Notes under the pieces: model-generated
What the model was told of the DNA's origin: nothing
What the model saw: the letters and a program-made list of their open reading frames with translations, nothing else
Databases searched by the model: none
Position numbers and translations under genes: made by a program
From: Pseudeuparius sepicola
Taxonomy: Eukaryota; Arthropoda; Insecta; Coleoptera; Anthribidae
Assembly: GCA_963920635.1 (NCBI GenBank)
Contig: OY987305.1
Span: 9,339,153-9,403,152, forward strand
Direction of reading: 5' to 3'
Length of the DNA: 64,000 bases
Part shown: positions 11,901 to 23,100 of the stretch, one piece after another
How the letters are laid out: each line of letters begins with the position of its first letter
How positions within the stretch are numbered: the stretch's first letter is position 1

Positions 11901-13362
11901 GAGCCACAAGAAACGTTTCTCACTAAAGCAACGAAATATTATAGATCAGACTTGGAATCTGTTAATTTTTCTATGCCTGTGAATGCAAGTGCCAGTATAA
12001 ACACATGGGTAAATAAAGCAACTGATGGTAAAATTGCTAAACTGATTTCTCCAGGTTAGTAGAATCATAAGTGACATAAATGAAATACCTATCATCCAAA
12101 CTTCCTTCATGATATATACTGAAATTAGCCATGAAGTTCTACTAATTAGGCATTTGGGGATGTATTAGTATTTTAGAAAGTTTTATTGCGTCCACTTTAT
12201 AGTACCCGAGTTAGTACCTACTATTTGTAGTAGTTCAAACAGCAGCGCAAAGATGTCTCTGCCAGTGCCTCATTTAATAAAATACATAACATTTGCTTTC
12301 AGAGGACTTGGATGATGCAATCATGGTAGTAGCCAATGCAGTATATTTCAAAGGATTGTGGAGGCACAAATTTTCAAAAAATCAAACGTACCTAGGAAAA
12401 TTCCATATCTCCTCCACGGAGTCTATCACTATCCCCTACATGTCAATAACTGACGAATTATATTTCTTTGAGTCTAACCGTTTAGAAGCTCAAATACTGA
12501 GACTTCCGTACAAAGTAGGTACCAAACTAAAATTTCTATATTAGAAAGTAAAACGCCACAATGGTAATTTTTTAGACATTTTGCATGACTAAGTAATGGT
12601 AGTGGCGGATAAAGTGCTGCTTTACAACCGCTTCTCAGTGCGTAAAAAACATTTTCTTAATTGGTTGATAATAAATAATGTGTAAATAACAAGGTATATT
12701 TTTAGGGTGGCAAATATTCTATGTTTATCGTTTTGCCACTGGCCAAAGAAGGCCTGTCAAATTTAATAAAACTCATTAATTTAAGAGACCTTCATCGAAC
12801 AATGTATCTCTTAGATAGATCTCTAGTAAGCGTGCAACTGCCGAAATTTAGATTTGACTTTCAAGCAAGATACGGAAAAGTACTTCAAGACGTAATAATT
12901 ATAGTTTTATAAATGTCTCAAGTGTTTTATAAATACTATTTTTTAGCTGGGGTTACAAGAAATGTTTCAGAATACTGCCAGTTTTACAGGAATTGCTAAT
13001 GGAAATACCACTTTGCTAAGAAGGTTGGTGGTGTCAGATATCATTCAGAAAAGTGGTATATTGGTAGATGAGGAAGGTAGTGAAATATATGCTGCCACAG
13101 GTGAGGCTTTGCGTTTTGCCTTCTGGTTATAGGTAATAAGGGAAAATTTTGAATTTTAGATGTTACAATCGGTAACAAACTTGGAGAAGTTAAAAACACA
13201 TTCAACGCTACCCATCCATTTTTCTTCTTCGTTGAAGAAGAAACAACTGGTACAATATTATTTCAAGGAAAAGTAGAAAATCCAGCTGATATTGATGCAG
13301 CGCCCTTGCTCCAAAAACCAACGGAAGACGAAGTTTTTGTAAATGGTGATTTTAATGTCTAA
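8943..13362 (+). CDS. Secreted serpin (serine protease inhibitor)
   Basis: Exons: 8943-8964, 11430-11548, 11610-11792, 11841-12054, 12303-12514, 12706-12891, 12947-13100, 13160-13362; 430 residues. Exon 1 encodes MLLLLFVG before a GTATGT donor. Its one-base phase fits exon 2 and together they make a signal peptide, so the protein should be extracellular. Serpin hallmarks are NILISPIS, the NAVYFKGLW signature, and HPFFFFV near the C-terminus. The hinge DEEGSEIYAAT (353-363) is close to the inhibitory consensus, but bulky Ile and Tyr replace small residues at P12 and P11. Counting from the hinge predicts Lys370 as P1, so a trypsin-like target is likely. Intron 7 falls inside the reactive loop. 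Intron 1 carries a Penelope-like insertion. Exon 1 is the least certain part; the start of exon 3 could also be 21 bases later. Confidence 0.88.
9764..10506 (-). pseudogene. Penelope-like RT C-terminus plus GIY-YIG endonuclease, 5'-truncated
   Basis: On the minus strand the frame begins within reverse transcriptase at VYRKPTHT (about 10499-10476). It continues through SLYDRARTICSNN and the thumb or linker region. A frameshift occurs near 10265-10280. The next frame enters the linker (NRFNVRTVFKTKN) and the GIY-YIG nuclease (CIYKIPCECGKFYVGET, then RLKEH), ending at 9764. In Penelope-like elements this protein does target-primed reverse transcription. This copy lacks most of the polymerase and is dead. 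Confidence 0.88.
10514..10796 (+). pseudogene. Second Penelope-like GIY-YIG fragment, opposite orientation
   Basis: The plus frame from TCRPFNVRLKEH to the stop at 10796 matches the C-terminal half of the GIY-YIG domain encoded on the other strand, with a few substitutions (for example RLKEHKN against RLKEHTN). It starts abruptly inside the nuclease domain. The open frame upstream of it (10281-10513) is antisense to the other copy and is not real coding sequence. Confidence 0.85.
11315..11352. repeat. 38-bp palindrome flanked by CAATAC repeats
   Basis: CCATAGAAGAATGTACTCC is followed directly by its complement with one mismatch. The palindrome is bracketed by the short direct repeat AATAC (11311-11315 and 11354-11358). 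It lies in serpin intron 1, just upstream of exon 2. Confidence 0.6.
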
Positions 13363-13385
13363 AAAAACGAGTGGTATGTTTCCAT

Positions 13386-13391
13386 AATAAA
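13386..13391 (+). terminator. Polyadenylation signal of the serpin
   Basis: AATAAA lies 24 bases after the serpin stop codon. Confidence 0.6.
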
Positions 13392-13399
13392 TACCATAA

Positions 13400-15158
13400 A
13401 AACCAAAGTGTTTTTTTTATTTATTTAAATCTTATAAAACGTAAAACAAACAACTAATTATTACACTTCACACTTCATAACCAAATTCGACAAGATTCTA
13501 TATACCCTACGTTCATACACCTTGCTAAAGTAAAGTTCAATAAAAATTGCATCAGCAAATTAAACACTGTACCTATAATATCTACTATAGACACGTACAA
13601 CGCACACCTGCATTTAAAAAACGGATAATAATTATAGAAACCGTTGTCGACGTAAAATTACGGAATGTTCTAAATTGAAAAATGTTAAATTAAGAAGAAC
13701 ATTTTTTCCGTTGTCATTTACACATCTAGGCCAGGCGATGATGAAAGTGAAATGTACATATTTTAGGTACCTATTTATCTGCAAAACATTACCGCAACCA
13801 ATTTTAATCTTAAAAATTCTCACTGCTATAGCTCAGATTTTTTTGTGAAGCAATGTTATCTATGGCCTCTCTGAAAGGGCACAATTTTCAAATGCATTCC
13901 AATAATTATATAAAAATTGAGATGAGGCATAGATACCATCTAGAAATAATAATACAAATATTTCAAGAAATGATAGAATGAACTATCGCCAAAAAACAAC
14001 ACAAACAAAAATATGATCAAAATCAGCAGATGAAATTAAAGAAATAGATCGTATGCAAAGAAGTGGGTATAGATAAGTTTGCATTGTTTTATAACATATA
14101 TTATTTTGTCCTGTTTCCTTTCAATATGACTTGCCGCAAAACTGCATTCTAATTAATGGGGTAAAATAGGCTCTTTTGTATCACATAAATATTACATATG
14201 ATTATATCATTTAAACAAGAAGAAAATGTAGGCCTTATGGACTTCAACAAGCCAAAACCACAGCTTACGTAAGCTGTGCCAAAACTATTCATCAATTCAA
14301 TCGACTTTGTTTTTTTTTCTGAATATATGGTATATCTTTTGAAGCTCGTAAAAATTCGTGTAAATCTTGTCAAAAATAATGGAAGGGCGACATATCTATT
14401 CAATCAAGAAACAAAAATACTTAATGCTAAAAATAGCATTACAAAAGTAAGGTTCTGCAAGTCTTTATCTTTTATTTTTCGTTATCATTTTTACCTGTTT
14501 GAGATACTTATCGAAAAATTTGATTAGAAAAAAACTACACTGATTTTTCCATTTTTAGCATTGTCAACTTTCCTGGCAAATCAAAATGTTTTTAATACAG
14601 TTAAAAAGAAAGTTTATAGGGAAGAGTTGTTTGCAATTAAACACACCTCTAAAATATTAGTAAGATAAGGGTACCTACGACCTACGACGTTTCAACATAT
14701 AGGCAGCCTGCTATAATTTTTGCATTCTTTCCACTTTTGACATTTCAGAAATCAAGGTATGCCGTTTATACTGAACTTTTATATTCGGAAGTATTTTTTA
14801 ATTGCAAACACCTTTTTCAGAGAATTTTTTTCTAATATTCTCGGTATATGAAAGGAAGGAAAACGCCAAAAAAATGCGAGTCGGATTTCCTAACAGTTTT
14901 TTATTCAAAAATTTCAATATCTAACAGAAAAAAATAATAACGAAACAATAAAAATTGGGACTTAAATACCTTACTTACTATACTATGTACCTGGGAGTGA
15001 GTCCCGTCGTTTCTTAATAATAATAATAATAATTTATTTATTTGCAGAGAGAAATAGTACAAATTATTAATAAACTTAGTAGAGTCTGCAAAAAGGACTA
15101 AAAACAGCAAAGCTGATATAAATTTTAGTAAAATTTTCCCACATTTTACACAGGGAAA
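13400..15158. other. Intergenic stretch between serpin and repeats
   Basis: Nothing gene-like is seen. A perfect 20-bp palindrome (CACAGCTTACGTAAGCTGTG) lies at 14259-14278, and a short (AAT)n run lies near 15018-15036. Confidence 0.5.
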
Positions 15159-15239
15159 AATAGTTATTTATGTACCAAGACACTGAAGTTCAACTGACTC
15201 ATGAGTCATAAAAAGAACTTCAGTGCCGAGGTACATATA

Positions 15240-16419
15240 CAGGGTGTCCAACTTTAAAACTGTGCAAATCCGTAAAATCTTCATTTTTGGAGATAATAGC
15301 CTAAACTTTTTTTTGTTTGAAAGGACTTCAAAAACCGCTTCTTTTGACCTTCCTTCCATTTTCATAATGCAAGTCCATGGCCGGCTGCGATTTTCTTATA
15401 CCTCCGATTTTCACAAAAACCATTTAGCGACTTTTTTAGTTAAAATATGATCCCACAGCCTTAATCAGAATACCCCAAAACCCCCATATACAAAATTTGA
15501 ACAAAAATATACAGTGAGTTCAGTTCTGGAGAGTGTCAAAGTTGAGCAAAATAGGAATTTTAAAGACATCTGGCCAGTCAAGTGTGCCATGGAATCCCTT
15601 CAAAACAGTTGAATGGTGAACAGGACCACTCAAAATGTTGGCGTGAAAAGCTTTATTACAAAAATATACAGGGTATTTTTCTCTGAGCCATCTCAAAATT
15701 CTGAATTTTTATTAAACTTTATACTGGTCAGGAGTGCTCTGGAATCATTTGAAAAATATTAATAAACACAAAAGTAATTTATTTCTTTACAAAATGCCAA
15801 CCAACAAATAAAAACAATTTAAATCATTGGACCTTTCTCAACAAAGTCACTTTCTAAGATGATACATTTTCTGTGCGTTTAATGTTGTGGCACACCAGCC
15901 ACCTTAACTGATATGGGCTTACTGACTGGCAGGCTTTTGTATTTTTTAGATTTAGTTCGTTTATAGTGTGTGGAGCGGTTTTTATATACTCGATTTTTGA
16001 GCCGTATAAAGTTCCAACACCTTGAGTGGTCCTGTTAACCATTCAACTGTTTTTAGGGGATTCCATGGCACCCTTGACTTGGCAGATGCCTTTAAAATTC
16101 CTATTTTGCTCAAATTTGATACCCTGCAGAATGGAACTCACTGTATATTTTTTGTTCAAATTTTGTATATGGGGGTTTTGGGGTATTCTGATTAACGCTG
16201 TGGGATCAGATTTTAAATAAAAAAATCGCTAAATGGTTTTCGTGAAAATCGGGGGTATAAAAAAAATCGCAGCCGGCCCTGGATTTGCATTTTGAAAATG
16301 GCAGGAAGGTCAAAAGAAGCGGTTTTTGAAGGCCTTTCAAACAAAAAAAAAACTTTAGGCAATTATCTCCAAAAATGAAGATTTTACGGATTTGTACAGT
16401 TTTAAAGTTGGACACCCTG
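15240..16419. mobile_element. Foldback element A with about 400-bp inverted arms
   Basis: The left arm 15240-15640 (CAGGGTGTCCAACTTTAAAA...) is the near-complement of the right arm 16016-16419. TA flanks both outer ends. CATA is also duplicated if the ends are read as TACAGGG, so the target duplication is ambiguous. The 375-bp loop carries a mariner-type transposase relic on the minus strand. The element is related to foldback B at 19958-21125. Their inner arm halves and loops are alike, but their outer termini differ. Confidence 0.85.
15854..16012 (-). pseudogene. Mariner-like transposase C-terminal relic
   Basis: The minus-strand frame includes KIEYIKTAPHTINELNLKN, then VSPYQLRWLVCHNIKR. 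It follows the mariner C-terminal pattern of an LK..VY motif, a P.TIEEL stretch, and a terminal R...C helix. The DDD catalytic core is absent. It lies in the loop of foldback A; foldback B carries a similar relic. Confidence 0.6.
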
Positions 16420-16989
16420 TACATAGGTATATATATTTTTTTGAAATCGGAAAAAAATGGTTTATTAGGCACAAAATAACCATAAGGGATCAACCGACTG
16501 CGCGCGGCGTTGCTTGACTTTGACGATCGCTCTACCTAGGTCAAGTATGACGAGGCACGTCGCTTCCCAACAGAAACTCCAAACTGCTGCCTGTTGTGCA
16601 AACCTACTAAAATATTTATACTGAAAGATTGCGCTGTTATAGGAAACAATTTCGCAATGCGTACGAAAAGTTAAATGGGCATTTATTGGCCGGGTTTTGA
16701 ATATTTGGTCACTTTTGACGGGCGACGTCTCCGCGTCTGGCGCGTCTGACGTTTGGTGTTTACATCTCGCCAAGGCCTACTTACTGAAAAAATCGTACAA
16801 TATGCGCTACTTCAGTGCCCATTTCTGAGCATTTAATGACGATTTTGAGACACTTCACTGCCGATTTCAAGAAATAAAATTTTTCCTCATGTCAAAGACA
16901 GTTCAGGGTCTTATGGCAAAAACTGAAATGTAGTTAACGTGACATCACCCTCGGTTTTCTCCAATATAATTCCCGACGAACCACCTCCG

Positions 16990-17166
16990 GTCTTTTGAAT
17001 TTCGTCTTCTCCGATATCAGGCATCTCCTCTCTCCGCACTTCTGCTTCTAGACCGCACCACAACTGTGACCGCACGAAACGCAAAACTCCGACCAGTCGA
17101 CTTCAGTCGAGCGAAATCACTCGGTGAGACGGGACCGGTGCCACGATCGGTCGCGGTTGCATCAGC
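16990..17166 (+). promoter_or_regulatory. GC-rich promoter and 5' leader of the ChaC gene
   Basis: GC and CpG content rise sharply compared with the surroundings just before the ATG at 17167 and stay high through exon 1. TTCAGT at 17102-17107 could be an initiator. No TATA box is seen. Overlapping open frames on both strands here are by-products of high GC. Confidence 0.4.
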
Positions 17167-20100
17167 ATGGCCTCGTTGCCGAACACATCGACAGCCGAGC
17201 TCCAGGAGGAGGTCGGGATCGGAGAGGCGAAGGCCCTTTGGATCTTCGCGTACGGCTCCCTGTGCTGGAAGCCGGGCTTCGACTTCCACAAAGCGGTGAC
17301 GGGTCACGTGCTGGGGCACAAGAGGCGGTTCTGGCAGGGGAACACCACGCACCGGGGCACGGAAGACAGGGTAAACAAAAATACTCTTTAAAACCACACA
17401 ATATTCCCCTATTCTGTGTTTAAAACAAACCTGAAAACTACGGCAGGTGGGGGGTAATATTTGTCAAGTTTTGGTTCTCTCTCTTTGAGAAGATAATACC
17501 GGAAGTGTGCCATTAAAACCGCAGAAATTACTAAATCGGTAAATTTTTAGAAAAAATGTGGATTAAAAAAATCGTTTTTGAGATAAAGGGCGTCAGGGTT
17601 CTTGAAAAATTTTGATAAACAAAGTATGTAGGTAGGTACCACAAATTGTCTTGCCTAAAAATTTACTTGTTTTTTTGATGTGGCTATAAAATAATGTCCT
17701 CATCTGCCACCATTTCGTAGTAAAACTTGTTGATTTTTCTATTTATTTCAGGATACCTGCTTGCAAATGTTTGCCAAAAACTGTGCACCATAGGGGAAAC
17801 TTTTTATTATTATTTTTTCAAGAATAATTTTCGGCGTCAGTCTCCCAAAAAACGCTAATAAGATAAGACGTTAAGGCGGAATTTTTCAGGTAAAAAAAAC
17901 TTGTTTTTTTCTATAAATATGTGTTTTAAAATGCATGTTATTAACTGCTTTGACGTTTTGTGTGGAACATAGGTTTGCGAATTTTCAGGAGATTTCATAA
18001 GTAACCAGTCACAGTAGTTTATCTATAATAAATTTAACTTTTTATGGCAACTTAGCGATAGTTGCAACTCGGAGGGGGTGCATTTTAGGACACATGTTTA
18101 TAGGAAAAAACATGTTTTTGGCCTCAAAAACACGCCCTTAAAAATCTTTGTAATTGTAATAATTTAGACAAAATTATATAGGAAAGGAGCCAAATCCTGA
18201 TTAAATTTACTTTAAAATGAATAGATAAAATCAAATTACCTACTTTAATAGATAAATTTGCAAGTTTTGAAATATGGCTTTGAAAACAAACTCATTGATG
18301 TCAAATTTTACCTACCAACAAAATATAAAGTAAAAAGACCTCCCAAAAATTATCAGTAAAATTTTCAACAAAAAAATCTCCGAAACCAAAAAGTAAAAAA
18401 TTAGAAATTCGTATTTGACATCTTGAACATTTATACCTAAATGTTGCAAATTAAACTTGTGTTTTTGTAGTGGTTAAAAAGGGCTTTTCAACAATATACC
18501 CACAAATAAATTAACATAATTCATATTTAAAAAACGGCCAGAGGAATATACTAAGTATTATATTAAGAATACGTTTTTTAAATATGAATTATGTTAATTT
18601 ATTTGTCGGTAGAATTCTCAGTTGGTCATGAAACAAAACAATGTGTCCTTTAAGTCAGATAACGCTTCTTGTTGCCTGTTTTGTAGCTTGTGACATGTGA
18701 CATCTCATCTATGTCACAGAATTGAACCAAATTTTGATTCAATAAATTATTGTTTTAAATTGAATGTAATTTGTTTTACCTACTAAATCAACAGGTTGTA
18801 TGTTGTATATCAAATTTGGAATGTGGGGAAATGAAGCCATACTTTAGGCGCAAATGCTCATAGTTAGTGGCGGTTTCATTTTCGAAACAATGGGCATCAA
18901 AAGTGCAAAATTGGAAGTTTCAAGGTTAAATATCTTCCAAATAGCTGGACCAAATATATAACATGTTTTTTATTATTGTACTCGCAAAGATACCTAAATT
19001 TCAAAAATATAAAAATATACAGGGTACCCTATTAAAAAAAACATATTTATATTTATATCTTTATTACTCGATGTTCAATTGTTTTTCTGAAAATGCATTT
19101 AAATAGTACTGTAGGAACTCTAAAACTTTTCTATTTAACATTTTTAGTTAAAGGGAGTACAAAATAACTAGCTCATATGTGTCATTATTTAAGTATTTTG
19201 TATGCATTTATTTCGAATTTAGTAAATTTCATGCCACATTTATGAAGATTGACCCTACCAAAGAATCACCTGTAAAATGTTTCCCTTATAATTTTGAGAC
19301 ATCCTGTATAGTGAGAAAGTCTAGGACCAACGTAACGTTTTCGCAAAACGGAGCATTTCCATGTAGACTCTGAATCTTTTTAATGTTTCTGTGAAGTCAA
19401 ATTTTCCATAATAACTATGTATATCGTTTAATTATAACATTGAGAATGTATATAAACATTGCTTCATATATAATTATATATTTTTAAAGATATCGGAATA
19501 AATCCAGTTAATTTTTTATTATCTCACACTGAAAACAATAAAACAATTACATATTATGTGAAACATACTCTTGCAATTTTGCCCTATGGTTTAAAAAAAG
19601 ATTTTTTATTCAAATGGGTTTCCCAAATTTCCGTGGCATAAAAAAATCAATAAAAAATAAAATAAATGTTGTTAACAATTAAATGTTAATAATAGTTTAC
19701 TGTTTTTTTCAAACCAAGCTTCAGACTTAAAAACGACATGGATTTTGATGATTTTCGGTATCTACAACAATAATTATTTTTCATCGAAATTCGTTCATTG
19801 TTATTATCCCACTGACTTATAAGTCGTGTGGCAATGATTTATTAAGAGACAAAACAGGCTGATATGCAAAGTGCAAACCCACACAGCACAGAAAATATTG
19901 TTTTGATTTGAAACGGAAAGGTCTTGCGGAAAATTGGCAGGTTCCAGAAATTATATACAGGGTGACCCATTTGAAATGGAAGCACCCCCGTAAATTTTTT
20001 ATTTTTCATCCGATTTTAGCCGTTTTTTTTTCCTGAAGATAGGTGGCAAAAAACTCTTTTTTTACTTTGGTGTAAAATTTCAGGTCTTAATCTCAATTTT

Positions 20101-23100
20101 CAAGGCCCACTACGAATTTTTTTCTATTAAAAAGCGAATTTAACAATTTTTTTATTTAAAATCTGACACCACAGGGTTAATCAGGACACTCTAAAACCCC
20201 CGTATACCAAATTTGAACAAACAGTATACAGGGAGTTACATTCTGCAAGGTGTCAAAGTTGAGCAAAAGGAATTGTAAAGGCAACTGGAGAGTAAGGTGT
20301 GCCATGGAATCCCGTCAAAACAGATGAATGATCAACAGGACTACTCAAAGTGTTGGTGTGCAAAGATTCAATACAAAAATGTACACGGTTTTGCTGAATT
20401 TTTATTAAACTTTATACTGGTCAGGAGTGCTCTTGAATCATTGAAAAAATATTAATAAACATAAAAGTAATTTATTTCTTTACAAAATGCCAACCAACAA
20501 ATAAAAACAATTTAAATTGTTGGACCTTTATTAATAAAGTAACTGATGATACATTTTCTGTGCGTTTCCTCTGTTGTGACACACCAGCCACACCACCTTA
20601 ACTCATATGGACTTACCGACTCTCAGGCTTCTGTATTTTTAGACTTGGTTCGTTTATAGTGTCTGGGGTGGTTTTGATATAATCGATTTTTGACCCCAAA
20701 AAATTCATTATTTTGAGATGGCATATTTTCTATTGGATCTTTACAAACCAATACTTTGAGTGGTCCTGTTGACCATTCAACTGTTTTAAGGGGATTCCAT
20801 GGCACACTTGACTCGCCAGATGCCTATTTTGCTCAACCCTGCAGAATAGAACTTGCTGTATATTTTTTGTTCAAATTTGGAATGTGGGGGTTTTAGGGTG
20901 TCCTGATTAACACTGATTCAGATTTTAAATAAAAAAATCGCTAAATGGCTTTCGTCCCTTTTTAGTGAAAACAAAATTCGTAGTAGGCCTTGAAAATTGA
21001 GACTAAGTCCTGAAAATTTGCACCAAAGTAAAAAAGAGTTTATGTGACTTTAGAAAAAAACGGCTAAAATCGGATGAAAAATAAAAATTTTACGGGGGTG
21101 CTTTCATTTCAAATGGGTCACCCTATGGAAAGAAGAAAGAATAACCATTATAAAAAATAGCGAAATATTAATAAAACCTTTTGAAATAGACTAAATAATA
21201 ACAGATTAGGTAAAATATCTGTTACATGGCGGCACTCATGACAGGCCAATTACAAAAATGGCTAAAGGAACGAAGCATAAAAAAATATTTGCTTTAAATC
21301 GGCTGTAAATTTATGAAAATGCCACATTATGTTATATCACCTATTGAGTTTCTATTGAATATTGGTTGCGCAAAAGTTATTATTTAGTAAAAGTAATGTA
21401 ATATAGAGCTGTATATTATGTCTATCCATGTATATCAGTAACACATAGCGGTATGATTGATAAAAAATTGAAACTAGGGAATGAACAGTTAGAGATCTTA
21501 AAGGTATCAAATTTTATGATTGCTGGCAATCGCAATAGCTTTTGCAATTTTTGAAATTTTATGGTGTTCGTCTTTTAAAAACGTTTCCCACCACAGGTAG
21601 ACATTTGAGTTGTGAGACGTTCTATGAAAGCAAAAACAGAACTAAAAAATACTTGAGACAGATTTTTAGTATCATCTTCTATGTTGTAAATGGTCATGAA
21701 AATTAAAACTATAACAACACGTTAACGCTATCACCAGTCGTAATATTGTTGTTTGTTGAAATAATAATTATTTGTGTTTTATCTTTATTCAACAAGCCGT
21801 TAGCAGAGAACCAGTCCTGAGCCCGCTCCTCCATCTCACGAGACTTCCCCTCCAGAGCCCTGGGGAACTCCGTGTGGTGTAGGTAGGAAAGAGGAAACTT
21901 TTCCTTCCACACACGCTCTGATGATATAATTTCAATAATTACAACAGAAAGTAGTTGCTTCCATTATCAGCAGTCTTGCTTTTCACAATGATCCGAGGAC
22001 AATGTTTTGCTTGTATATGCTTGTTCTGTACTACAATCATTTTCTTCTTGGAATTTACTTTGCAACAAAAGAGAGATATATTCTTTAAATTGGACGTTAA
22101 CGCTATCTAAATTAGCACTAACTAAATTATATTTAGACAGTTTGACCCAAATTGCGTCTTTTGAACATATTGTTTGTGGGGTCTACCTTGACATGAATGT
22201 CAAAACGGTACAAAATCCATCGTTTTCATAATGGCGTCGACTAAAGAGTGAACCTCACCCAAAGATAATGGTTTATCTCAAACTCACAGCAAGAGAAATT
22301 CACTCGTTTTGCTTTTTTAAATTGTACAAATAAAGATAGCAGTCTAGTAGTCGTCTAGTGGTTGAGATATAAAGGTATTAAAAGTCTAGGGAAATAGATG
22401 ATGTAATGATAATAAAGTTTAGATGTCAACAACCTTTTCAAACAAATTTTGTAAAGTTGGATAAGGATACACTCAGCAAACGAGGTATGCTTCGCACTGA
22501 CCTCCTCAAGTCTTGAGGACACCAAAAATCATTATTTTACATATTATAAACCTAGTTTTATCAAATAATTTAACAAGATAAGAAGCGCGCTTTATATCCC
22601 TTGATTCAAAGTGCGCGAATGTAATAAAAGAAAAATGTAGGCCATCCACGAAATGAGGAAATCAAAGATAGCAAAATTGTTATTTAGGTAGGTACAATAA
22701 ATATTAGAAGCGATGCCACGTGACTCTCAAATAGATTCCATTTGAAAATACATACACGTTATATATTTAACTGGTGGCAACACCGCCACGTGTTAAATAG
22801 AGGATAAAGTGTTTTTATTAAACAACAAAAGTTATATACTTAGCGACCAATTTAGAGTTTATAATTTGAACTTTTTAATCAACGTCGCATGTGCAAAAAA
22901 CATTGTCGACGCAAACGGATGCCATTATAAATTTTGACAATTCTTCAATCGGAAAGGTTATCTAGGCCAATAAGATTGCGGTATATTCAAAAAACTGGAC
23001 ACAATCGGCCAATTGAAAGTAGGATACTTTTCTAAAAAATCTTATCTAATTATTGATTTGATAAATAATATTTGCTAAATTAAATTACGTATTGTAAATA

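Larger units (their letters stand above)
15159..16871 (+). repeat. Hairpin-headed repeat family, copy 2, split by a foldback element
   Basis: The hairpin head is at 15159-15239 with a shortened loop. The rest of the repeat resumes at about 16420 and ends with CCGATTTCAAG near 16870. The 1.18-kb foldback element at 15240-16419 lies between. Confidence 0.75.

Noticed and set aside
15018..15036. Trinucleotide AAT run considered as part of a CRISPR or satellite
   Set aside because: It is a short simple repeat with no spacers and is common in insect DNA; no CRISPR-like structure exists in the window.
17017..17423. Several overlapping open frames on both strands
   Set aside because: They are GC-driven shadows of ChaC exon 1; only the frame starting at 17167 carries the family motifs and ends at a donor.
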